Of a DNA stretch of 7,128 nt, positions 1 to 4,201 are shown in pieces. The translations under genes were made by a program, and so were the position numbers. The DNA is taken from positions 1 through 7,128 of the forward strand of contig JAOTUX010000047.1 in NCBI GenBank assembly GCA_029863665.1, given 5' to 3'. The stretch is from Candidatus Nitrosopumilus sp. GTDB lineage: Archaea > Thermoproteota > Nitrososphaeria > Nitrososphaerales > Nitrosopumilaceae. Below the pieces are notes generated by a model. The model was not told the DNA's origin. It made no database searches and was given only the letters and a program-made list of their open reading frames with translations. The number at the start of each line of letters is the position of its first letter. The stretch's first letter is position 1.

Positions 1-124
1 TGTCTCTCTGTATCTGTAATTCAGATAGTGTCATTTGTATTGCATTGATAATACCAAAATCGCCACAGCCAGGACACCAATCATTGTGCACCTCAGTCTT
101 GTAATCCGATAGTCTAAGCATCAT
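1..124 (-). CDS. korB: 2-oxoacid:ferredoxin oxidoreductase, beta subunit (N-terminal part)
   Basis: This is the N-terminal 41 residues of a protein that continues past the left edge. It contains the thiamine-diphosphate-binding signature WCPGCGDFG (Cys17 and Cys20, counting from the ATG at 124), preceded by a YKTEVHNDW-type lead-in. Both are hallmarks of the beta subunit of pyruvate/2-oxoglutarate:ferredoxin oxidoreductases. The enzyme decarboxylates a 2-oxoacid to acyl-CoA and reduces ferredoxin, or runs in reverse to fix CO2. Which substrate it uses cannot be told from this fragment, so the symbol is a family-level guess (porB is equally possible). Two adjacent ATG codons (124 and 121) could start it. 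A GGTGG motif about 13-14 bases upstream lies inside the end of the preceding gene, only 9 bases away, which suggests translation from a shared mRNA. The alpha subunit is not upstream as might be expected and may follow beyond the window. Confidence 0.88.
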   Translation of the reverse strand, partial: MMLRLSDYKTEVHNDWCPGCGDFGIINAIQMTLSELQIQRD

Positions 125-133
125 TTTATTTTA

Positions 134-574
134 TTATCCACCTGTTGCGGCATCAAAAAGAGCACACTCACAACTATCTCTTTCTGCACAGTATGGACAA
201 GCACAATGACAGTGGGACAATGACAAACCGCATTGATCACAACAGGTATAGTCATAATCTATAGAATCATGATTATCATTTTTGTTAGAAATTAGATTTA
301 TTTTATCTATCATATTAGGAAGGTTTTGTGAATCCGTATGAATTAACATGATTGTAGAATTGATGTTTACAATCTTTCCTATTTCATCTCTAGTACTCAT
401 TAATGATTTTGTATTATTTGCATTAATTTTTGTGATTATGTCATAACTTCCTGAAACATCTCTTGTTTCTGTCACATCCTCAATGTCATGTAATCTTTTA
501 AGTAATACTTTTTCGTTAGTCCCATAATTTATCAGAACATGTGCTTCCACCATTTTCTGGTTATTTTCTTCCAT
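134..574 (-). CDS. Stand-alone Lrp/AsnC ligand-binding (RAM) domain with cysteine-rich tail
   Basis: 146 residues from the ATG at 574. Residues about 8-85 match the RAM (regulation of amino-acid metabolism) fold: a VEAHVLINYG first strand, the hallmark VSGSYDIITKI loop-strand, and a closing STIMLIHT strand. The helix-turn-helix of full Lrp regulators is absent, so it probably senses a small ligand or pairs with another protein rather than binding DNA. After a polar linker (about 86-107) comes a tail with nine Cys (111, 112, 115, 122, 124, 126, 129, 135, 137) and two His, spaced as in zinc- or iron-binding knuckles. That tail is not part of ordinary RAM proteins. The frame is open up to a GTG at 583. 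The ATG at 574 is preferred because a GGTGG motif sits 5 bases before it, and the GTG lies inside the upstream small gene. It lies 9 bases before the oxidoreductase gene, hinting at a role in 2-oxoacid or amino-acid metabolism (inference). Confidence 0.85.
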   Translation of the reverse strand: MEENNQKMVEAHVLINYGTNEKVLLKRLHDIEDVTETRDVSGSYDIITKINANNTKSLMSTRDEIGKIVNINSTIMLIHTDSQNLPNMIDKINLISNKNDNHDSIDYDYTCCDQCGLSLSHCHCACPYCAERDSCECALFDAATGG

Positions 575-576
575 GT

Positions 577-584
577 TCACCACC
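577..584 (-). promoter_or_regulatory. Ribosome binding site GGTGGTGA
   Basis: On the minus strand GGTGGTGA precedes the ATG at 574. It partly matches the archaeal 16S 3' end and supports ATG 574 over the GTG codons at 583 and 580. It also contains the TGA stop of the upstream 47-residue gene, so the two genes look translationally coupled. Confidence 0.5.
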
Positions 585-720
585 CTTGTCCCATTGCTGT
601 TCTGAGAGATTCCTCAAAAAGCATTTCATAGTTATCATAAAATTTTGTTTGTTTTACATGAAATTTTTTAATTTTTTTATTGCTCAAATCTCTTTTTTGG
701 GTATTCTCTAACATTGTCAT
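577..720 (-). CDS. Small hypothetical protein (47 aa), first gene of the RAM/oxidoreductase operon
   Basis: A 47-residue frame with a Lys-rich N-terminal half (DLSNKKIKKFHVKQTKF) and an acidic/amphipathic C-terminal half (YDNYEMLFEESLRTAMGQGW). It has no Cys, no membrane segment and no family I recognise. Its TGA is 2 bases from the ATG of the RAM-domain gene, the spacing expected of a coupled operon. A TATA box at 738-746 predicts transcription starting near 714, which is the second in-frame ATG (ATG-ACA-ATG at 720 and 714). The true product may therefore be 45 residues and leaderless. The composition is protein-like and the coupling is good, but no homologue is known to me, so a chance frame is not excluded. 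Confidence 0.55.
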   Translation of the reverse strand: MTMLENTQKRDLSNKKIKKFHVKQTKFYDNYEMLFEESLRTAMGQGW

Positions 721-737
721 GTTTTAAAATAATGGAA

Positions 738-746
738 ATTATATTT
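738..746 (-). promoter_or_regulatory. TATA box of the minus-strand RAM/oxidoreductase operon
   Basis: Minus-strand AAATATAAT lies 24-32 bases before position 714, the usual distance of an archaeal TBP site from the transcription start. It would give a leaderless mRNA starting at the second ATG of the 47-residue gene. Confidence 0.5.
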
Positions 747-776
747 GAAGTGTTTTGTAGTATTTCTTAACTTTTG

Positions 777-799
777 TACAGAATTTCTGTAAAGAAATT
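777..799. promoter_or_regulatory. Two overlapping inverted repeats between divergent promoters (possible operator)
   Basis: TACAGAA-T-TTCTGTA (777-791) is a perfect 7+7 bp palindrome with a 1-base centre. It overlaps a second perfect 7+7 bp repeat, AATTTCT-GTAA-AGAAATT (782-799). They lie between the two divergent TATA boxes (738-746 minus, 829-838 plus), where one regulator could control both genes. Function is inferred from symmetry and position only. Confidence 0.45.
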
Positions 800-828
800 T
801 GTAAATATATAGTTTTAATGAGATATTA

Positions 829-838
829 CTTATATTTA
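829..838 (+). promoter_or_regulatory. TATA box for the 58-aa gene
   Basis: CTTATATTTA ends 27 bases before the ATG at 866, so it predicts a start site near 862-866 and an mRNA with almost no leader. Confidence 0.5.
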
Positions 839-865
839 TCAAATGATAAACAAAATTGAGTTAAT

Positions 866-1042
866 ATGGCATGGGTAATACAATGTTCGGAACATGGGCT
901 AGTTTTTGAGGATTATCACTTTGAAGCCTTAAAGAAACTAGAATTACATAGCAAGGAAAAAAGAGATTATGATGAAGTAGAGAAAACTTTTCTCTACGAA
1001 GTGGAAGAACAAAAAATATGGGAAGTCAAGGGGAAAAATTGA
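866..1042 (+). CDS. Small hypothetical protein (58 aa), CxxH-containing
   Basis: A 58-residue charged protein starting MAWVIQCSEHGLVFEDYH and ending in an acidic/basic region (about residues 29-58) rich in Glu and Lys, likely helical. Cys7, His10, His18 and His28 are spaced loosely like a degenerate zinc finger (C-x2-H, then His at +8 and +18), but this is not a match to a known family. No membrane segment or signal peptide is visible. The TATA box at 829-838 fits a leaderless or near-leaderless transcript, and a T-rich tract about 70 bases downstream could end it. It is divergent from the RAM/oxidoreductase operon across a 145-base region with inverted repeats. It looks like a genuine gene of unknown function. 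Confidence 0.65.
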   Translation: MAWVIQCSEHGLVFEDYHFEALKKLELHSKEKRDYDEVEKTFLYEVEEQKIWEVKGKN

Positions 1043-1110
1043 TGTCTTGTGTAGAATTAAAGGACAATTGATTTTGTAGATTAACCTTTATTATTATTGA
1101 CTAATGATTG

Positions 1111-1117
1111 TTTTTTT
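1111..1117 (+). terminator. Poly-T tract, possible archaeal terminator
   Basis: Seven consecutive T follow an already T-rich stretch (1086-1110) downstream of the 58-residue gene. Archaeal RNA polymerase terminates at such U-runs without needing a hairpin. Support is composition and position only. Confidence 0.3.
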
Positions 1118-1190
1118 GCAAATTTATTTGATTTCTGAATTCCACGCGGGTCTTTTATTTCCAAACTAAATCTGAGAAATCAAACCTGAA

Positions 1191-1769
1191 TCAATATCCA
1201 TGTTTATCAGAGCTATTTTTCAACCACTCTAAAATCTCAAAAACATGTTTGTCAGGTGGGAAAATAGGGTAAAACACTTTGATTATTTTAGATTCGTTTA
1301 GAATCAATGTAAGTCTTTTGTACATCGTCTTGTTTTCAACTTGAAATGTTGGAATGTCCAGTTTTTCATTGAATTTCAAATTAACATCTGACAATAGTGT
1401 TTGTGAAAATTCCCTCGACTCAGATAACTTTGATAGTTCTACTATTGGTTGAGTTGAAATTCCAATTGGTGTTGCACTGTATTTTAGCAGATCGTCGACA
1501 TGTTCATTGATGGTAATGTTTTGAGGAGTGCATCCCCGTGCACCTGGAATGTTATCCCATCCAACAGGCAAACTTTTTCCCAGAATTCCCATCATTGGAA
1601 AAAAATAAAGAACTACAAACCGAGAATCAACATTACAGACATCTAATGAGCCTCCCTTTGTGGATGGGAGTGTTATGGTGGGTATCATTTTTCCTAAAAT
1701 ATGATCACATGCCCCATCATTTTCAGGTATAGACAAACCATTTGGAAGTTCCCCCAAATTTTCATCCAT
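1191..1769 (-). CDS. Atypical peroxiredoxin (thioredoxin fold, AhpC/TSA-like), apparently lacking the usual resolving Cys
   Basis: 192 residues from the ATG at 1769. The thioredoxin-like fold is visible as a VVLYFFPMMG strand-loop (about 52-62), the active-site segment IPGARGCTPQ with the likely peroxidatic Cys80, a PIGISTQ strand (about 101-107), LPTF-like DIPTF (138-142), KRLTLIL (151-157) and FYPIFPPD (166-173). Known relatives carry GARGCTPQSC. Here the second Cys, five residues after Cys80, is replaced by Ile85, so it is either a 1-Cys enzyme or uses Cys21 or Cys45. Expected role: reduction of hydrogen or alkyl peroxides in the cytoplasm. The frame is open upstream to a TTG at 1928, but those 53 extra codons are low-complexity (Phe/His/Tyr) and overlap a stretch that looks like a structured RNA leader, so the ATG at 1769 is chosen. 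The resulting length suits the family. Confidence 0.8.
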   Translation of the reverse strand: MDENLGELPNGLSIPENDGACDHILGKMIPTITLPSTKGGSLDVCNVDSRFVVLYFFPMMGILGKSLPVGWDNIPGARGCTPQNITINEHVDDLLKYSATPIGISTQPIVELSKLSESREFSQTLLSDVNLKFNEKLDIPTFQVENKTMYKRLTLILNESKIIKVFYPIFPPDKHVFEILEWLKNSSDKHGY

Positions 1770-1781
1770 ATTGTATTCTGA

Positions 1782-1867
1782 GTTACACGTGGGTACTAAA
1801 AATACCGCCTTAACTATAACCCCATGTATGTTATGCTGGGGTAGAGATAGGGCCGGCTCCGTGTAAC
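1782..1867 (-). other. Cloverleaf-like structured region, probable 5' leader of the peroxiredoxin mRNA
   Basis: Read on the minus strand, the 86 bases begin GTTACACG and end CGTGTAAC (perfect 8-bp pairing of 1860-1867 with 1782-1789). Inside are a GAG/CTC 3-bp stem with a GG-containing loop (about 1844-1858), a 6-bp ACCCCA/TGGGGT hairpin with a 12-base loop (1819-1842), and a 4-bp GGTA/TACC hairpin with a 7-base loop (1792-1806). The order and size recall a tRNA, but the T-loop TTCRA consensus and a 7-base anticodon loop are missing, so it is not called a tRNA. G+C is visibly higher than in the flanks. It ends 13 bases before the peroxiredoxin ATG, and a TATA-like box lies about 27 bases before its first base. 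A regulatory leader or a decayed tRNA are both possible. Confidence 0.35.
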
Positions 1868-1891
1868 CATAATTTTCGGCATAATGAAAAC

Positions 1892-1899
1892 TATAATGA
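1892..1899 (-). promoter_or_regulatory. TATA-like box upstream of the structured leader
   Basis: Minus-strand TCATTATA lies 25-32 bases before position 1867, the first base of the 8-bp closing stem. It predicts a transcript starting exactly at the structured element, with a leader of about 98 bases before the peroxiredoxin ATG at 1769. Other TTTTCAT repeats nearby make the assignment uncertain. Confidence 0.35.
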
Positions 1900-2073
1900 A
1901 AAAAATGAAAACATTTGTCATAAGACAAAAACTAGTATCCGTAATTCAGATCCAAATTTTACTGAATATAACATAATGTAACTTGGAACATAATTTTTCA
2001 TTTAACAGTATCTGTAAATGTCGATTTACTAAGCCAATACTTGCAAAACGCCTACTGTCTGTGAACCAATTTT

Positions 2074-2169
2074 TTAATTTGAACAGTTCTTTATGCAGAA
2101 TTCTTTTTGTCCTTGTTCATTTACGATAATGTGACAATCACAGCTTGGACATTTTACAATCTTTGACAT
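2074..2169 (-). CDS. Cysteine-rich mini-protein (31 aa), putative zinc knuckle
   Basis: A 31-residue frame reading MSKIVKCPSCDCHIIVNE and ending in a short C-terminal segment. Cys7 and Cys10 form a CPxC knuckle with an added Cys12, and Cys25 and Cys29 form a second pair (FCIKNCSN), so four Cys could hold one zinc ion. The layout resembles small zinc-ribbon proteins such as the LysW/AlfA type or archaeal one-knuckle proteins, but it is shorter than those and I do not recognise the family. The gene is divergent from znuA, 167 bases away, with an A/T-rich TATA-like element at 2190-2199 that would make it leaderless. The densely spaced Cys codons in a coherent pattern argue for a real gene. Proximity to a zinc-uptake operon suggests a zinc-responsive or zinc-storing role (inference). 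Confidence 0.6.
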   Translation of the reverse strand: MSKIVKCPSCDCHIIVNEQGQKEFCIKNCSN

Positions 2170-2186
2170 GATTATTTTTTTAAATT

Positions 2187-2202
2187 TCCAATATTTATTG
2201 GA
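2187..2202. promoter_or_regulatory. 16-bp inverted repeat over the TATA region of the 31-aa gene
   Basis: TCCAATA-TT-TATTGGA is a perfect 7+7 bp repeat with a 2-base centre. It covers the TATA-like sequence (minus AATAAATATT) 20-30 bases before the ATG at 2169, so a bound repressor would block TBP. Role inferred from position. Confidence 0.4.
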
Positions 2203-2232
2203 TTTCCCACGATTAATAATATGCAAAAAATT

Positions 2233-2317
2233 GTTATTAAAATTCTTAATAATTTTTAATAACTTATTTTCTTTTTGTATATAAGGAGTTATTAAGAATT
2301 TACAGATTTATTAATAA
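2233..2317. promoter_or_regulatory. Cluster of TTATTAA/TTAATAA half-sites around the znuA TATA box (putative metal-responsive operator)
   Basis: Six copies of the 7-mer TTATTAA or its complement TTAATAA occur at 2234-2240, 2246-2252, 2256-2262, 2289-2295, 2308-2314 and 2311-2317. They build several perfect inverted repeats: GTTATTAAAA/TTTTAATAAC (2233-2242 with 2254-2263), AATTCTTAATAA/TTATTAAGAATT (2241-2252 with 2289-2300, 12 bp arms) and the 10-bp palindrome TTATTAATAA (2308-2317). The 12-bp arms bracket the TATA box at 2278-2284, and the last palindrome falls at the expected start site. The geometry suits a dimeric repressor, such as a metal sensor of the DtxR/MntR or Fur type. AT-richness raises the chance of accidental repeats, but not easily to 12 bp. 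Confidence 0.5.
2278..2284 (+). promoter_or_regulatory. TATA box of the znuA operon
   Basis: TATATAA within GTATATAAGG is the clearest TATA box in the window. It predicts a start near 2307-2310 and a leader of about 30 bases before the ATG at 2337. The leader contains one of the TTATTAATAA palindromes. An AGGT directly abuts the ATG, too close to act as a normal ribosome binding site. Confidence 0.65.
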
Positions 2318-2336
2318 TAATCTTAGCATCTCAGGT

Positions 2337-3572
2337 ATGAAAGGTTCTCAAATTGAAGCAATTATTGGAGGTATTGCAGTAGCAGTAATAATCATCTCAA
2401 TATTTCTGGCATCTTTTGAACCACAAAATGAAGTTGCCCCAGTTGAGGACAAGTTTCTAGTTTATACTACATTTTACCCATTACACCAATTCACAGTAAA
2501 TGTTGCAGGGGATGCAGCGGAGGTAAAGACTCTGATTTCATCAAATGGAGATCCTCACGCATTTGAACTATCACCAAAAACAATTGTATCATTAACAAAA
2601 GCAGACATGCTAGTTTACAACGGTGCTGACTTTGAACCCTACCTTGATGAAATCAGATCCTCTTCTGATTTTGCACATCTCATATTTGTTGATTCGTCTG
2701 AAGGAATAACTTTACTTGAGGGAGAAAAACATGATCACAGTGCTCATGGTGGAGATGAAGAACACGATGAGTATGCTGAAGAATTCTTAGAAGAAATTGC
2801 ACACACAATAGAAGAATTTGAACACGGTCACATTAGCGAATCCCAAACCATCGAGTCCATTGAACAGGTTCTCCATGAACATGAAGGTGATGGACATGGT
2901 GGAAGTATGATTGAAGAAATCGAGACATTATTACAGGAAACTAAAGAAGGACATATCGATGATCCAGAAGGAATAGAAGAAATTCATCATCTATCTTCTG
3001 GCGAAGATGTTCATGAAGAAAAGGAAGAACATGAACTTGATCACGTGTATGACCCACATATCTGGCTTGATCCATTATTGGCAAAAAAACAGGTAATGAA
3101 TATCGCAAACCACATGGCTACCTCTGATCCTGAAAATTCAGAAATCTATCTTGGAAATACTAAAGATTATTCTGACCAACTAGACAAACTGGATCAAGAA
3201 ATTAGAACAGAGTTGTCTTCCTGCAAAAAGGATACGTTTGTACCATTCCACAATGCATTTTCTTACTTTGCAGAGAGATACAACCTTCACACCCTTGCAG
3301 TAATACAGGAGTTCAGTCCTGAATCTCCTGTAACTGCAAAGGATATTGAAGAACTGATTCATTTTGCAGAAGATAACGACATAAAGTACTTCTTTACTGA
3401 GGAGAACAGAAATCAAAAACTAGCTGAAAGTTTAGCATCAGAATTGGGTGGAGATATTTTGTTGTTCAGCCCATTAGAATCACTTTCAGAGAATGATGGT
3501 CCAGACACAACATACTTTGATAAAATGAGAGCAAATATGGATAATCTCAAAATAGCATTAGAGTGCTCTTGA
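2337..3572 (+). CDS. znuA: Zinc/manganese ABC transporter substrate-binding protein (ZnuA/TroA, cluster A-I) with His-rich repeat insertion
   Basis: 411 residues. Residues 8-25 form one hydrophobic segment that acts as signal or membrane anchor (no lipobox Cys), placing the rest outside the cell. The ZnuA fold follows: a VYTTFYPLHQF strand (42-52), DPHAFELSP with metal ligand His74, DPHIWLDP with His241, and VPFHNAFSYFAERY with His305, then FFTEENRNQKLAESLASELGG (352-372) and a C-terminal helix from about 393. Three His ligands are in canonical places; the fourth position is not clear (Glu355 or Glu381 are candidates). The family usually has about 300 residues. The excess is a His/Glu/Asp-rich insertion at about 129-237 holding 16 His and an internal repeat. 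Expected role: capture of Zn2+ (or Mn2+) for an ABC importer whose permease and ATPase are not in the window. It is first in a three-gene overlapping operon behind a palindrome-rich promoter. Confidence 0.92.
   Translation: MKGSQIEAIIGGIAVAVIIISIFLASFEPQNEVAPVEDKFLVYTTFYPLHQFTVNVAGDAAEVKTLISSNGDPHAFELSPKTIVSLTKADMLVYNGADFEPYLDEIRSSSDFAHLIFVDSSEGITLLEGEKHDHSAHGGDEEHDEYAEEFLEEIAHTIEEFEHGHISESQTIESIEQVLHEHEGDGHGGSMIEEIETLLQETKEGHIDDPEGIEEIHHLSSGEDVHEEKEEHELDHVYDPHIWLDPLLAKKQVMNIANHMATSDPENSEIYLGNTKDYSDQLDKLDQEIRTELSSCKKDTFVPFHNAFSYFAERYNLHTLAVIQEFSPESPVTAKDIEELIHFAEDNDIKYFFTEENRNQKLAESLASELGGDILLFSPLESLSENDGPDTTYFDKMRANMDNLKIALECS
2784..3044 (+). repeat. Tandem ~20-residue His/Glu-rich repeats inside ZnuA
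   Basis: Encodes ZnuA residues 150-236. Four units of about 20-24 residues start at 150, 172, 192 and 213 (FLEEIAHTIEE, IESIEQVLHE, IEEIETLLQE, IEEIHHL). The shared pattern is I/L-E-x-I-x-x-L/I-x-E followed by an acidic, Gly/His-containing turn (EHGHIS, GDGHGG, KEGHID, and a looser His-containing end). Aligning 153-178 with 194-219 (offset 41) gives matching EI, E, GHI, I-E and I positions without gaps. Each unit could be a short helix plus a metal-binding turn. His-rich loops in ZnuA are usually unstructured and not repetitive, so ordered repeats are unusual. Confidence 0.6.
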
Positions 3573-3805
3573 CTACTCATATTCCAAAACCTGGAGAATG
3601 GAAAATTCTAGGAGTTATCAATAATCATTTAACGTGGCTTGCAATCAAACCACAAGCTCAAGTGTTTGTATTTGAATACCATCAGCATCTTGAAACATAT
3701 CATTTTGAGAAAGGAGCCAGAATATCTTTTAGATCAGGAGAACATGGACAAGAACTACATGTTGAACCAGAAAAAGCATTAACAAAAAGGACGGCTATGG
3801 CATAA
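3563..3805 (+). CDS. Hypothetical His-rich protein (80 aa), second gene of the znuA operon
   Basis: 80 residues from a GTG at 3563 that overlaps the znuA 3' end; a TTG at 3569 overlapping the znuA TGA is an alternative start. I do not recognise the family. It has no Cys and no membrane segment, and looks like a small mainly beta-stranded cytoplasmic protein: WKILGVINNHLTWLAI (13-28), QVFVFEYHQHLETYHF (33-48), ARISFRSG, then HGQELHVEP. Seven His occur in 80 residues (6, 22, 40, 42, 47, 61, 66), including H-x-H and H-x4-H spacings that could bind a metal. Overlap with znuA and immediate coupling to the next gene (TAATG) imply co-translation and a job in the same metal pathway (inference), for example a cytoplasmic metal acceptor or regulator. 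Confidence 0.7.
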   Translation: MLLTTHIPKPGEWKILGVINNHLTWLAIKPQAQVFVFEYHQHLETYHFEKGARISFRSGEHGQELHVEPEKALTKRTAMA

Positions 3806-3966
3806 TGCTTTATCCTAGAGAAGAAGACAATCGAATGATTGCATTGTTGGGTTTATTGGTAAACAAGAGCGTCATAACAAAACAAGAGGCAACCGATTTG
3901 TTTCAAAATGGAAAAAGACCAATTACTGAAAAGATGAGAAAAACCACACAATACATTTGGAATTGA
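3805..3966 (+). CDS. Small hypothetical protein (53 aa), third gene of the znuA operon
   Basis: 53 residues. Its ATG shares one base with the preceding TAA (TAATG), a classical translational-coupling junction. The protein begins MLYPREEDNRMIALLGLLVN, followed by KSVITKQEATDLFQNGKRP and a basic end (KMRKTTQYIWN). The N-terminal half predicts one amphipathic helix, and VITKQEATDLF resembles a helix-turn-helix recognition-type segment, but the protein is too short for a full winged helix and I do not assign one. It is the last gene before a 235-base gap. No family is recognised. The coupling is the main evidence that it is real. Confidence 0.6.
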   Translation: MLYPREEDNRMIALLGLLVNKSVITKQEATDLFQNGKRPITEKMRKTTQYIWN

Positions 3967-4163
3967 TTTAGAAAGTGAAAATTAGATTTCCATGCATGGC
4001 CCATATTTGCTAAACGTACATAGGCATGCAACCCAATCCTTTGTTCACACGTGTTAACCTCACAAAAATTCATTTTAGACACAGGGCTCCGAACGGTTGA
4101 GTGCATAGCCCTTACCTGGCGTTGAACCCATGAATTCTAGTTGTAAGGTTCCAAATATTTCCA
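3967..4163. other. Intergenic region with a GC-rich island and short palindromes, no gene seen
   Basis: The gap holds the perfect palindromes CCATGCATGG (3990-3999) and ACACGTGT (4047-4054). It also holds a conspicuous GC-rich island at 4081-4130 (29 of 50 bases are G or C, against roughly one third around it). Within the island AGGGCT (4083-4088) pairs with AGCCCT (4107-4112), CCTTAC (4110-4115) with GTAAGG (4143-4148) and GAACC (4124-4128) with GGTTC (4147-4151); not all can form at once. In AT-rich archaea such islands often mark structured RNAs. I tried to fit a tRNA on both strands and failed. Confidence 0.3.
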
Positions 4164-4178
4164 ATATAATATATTTAA
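4164..4178 (+). promoter_or_regulatory. TATA box for the SRPBCC/glycosyltransferase unit
   Basis: The AT-only stretch contains TATATTTA (4170-4177), exactly 25-32 bases before the ATG at 4202. This predicts a leaderless mRNA starting at or next to that ATG. Confidence 0.6.
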
Positions 4179-4201
4179 TGCGGAACAAATGTTTGTAGAA
4201 C

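Noticed and set aside
11..27. Inverted repeat TATCTG-TAATT-CAGATA, partly repeated near 1936-1950
   Set aside because: It lies inside the oxidoreductase coding sequence, and the shared 11-mer with the second site is short enough to be chance in AT-rich DNA.
1081..1164. 27-residue minus-strand frame (TTG start, reading LEIKDPRGIQKSNKF and on) downstream of the peroxiredoxin
   Set aside because: Protein-like in composition, but there is no ATG, no ribosome binding site and no recognisable family; a gene remnant cannot be shown.
1782..1868. A tRNA gene on the minus strand
   Set aside because: Size and stem order are suggestive, but the T-loop consensus, the conserved position-8 T and a normal 7-base anticodon loop are missing, so it is reported only as a structured element.
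1881..1911. Direct repeats of AATGAAAA (three copies)
   Set aside because: Low-complexity A-rich sequence in the promoter area; no CRISPR-like spacing or length.
1770..1928. 53-residue N-terminal extension of the peroxiredoxin from a TTG at 1928
   Set aside because: It is Phe/His/Tyr-rich low-complexity translation, starts with TTG without a ribosome binding site, overlaps the structured leader, and makes the protein longer than its family.
3992..4057. 21-residue plus-strand frame beginning MHGPYLLNVHRH
   Set aside because: Too short, no promoter at the right distance, and it runs through palindromic intergenic DNA.
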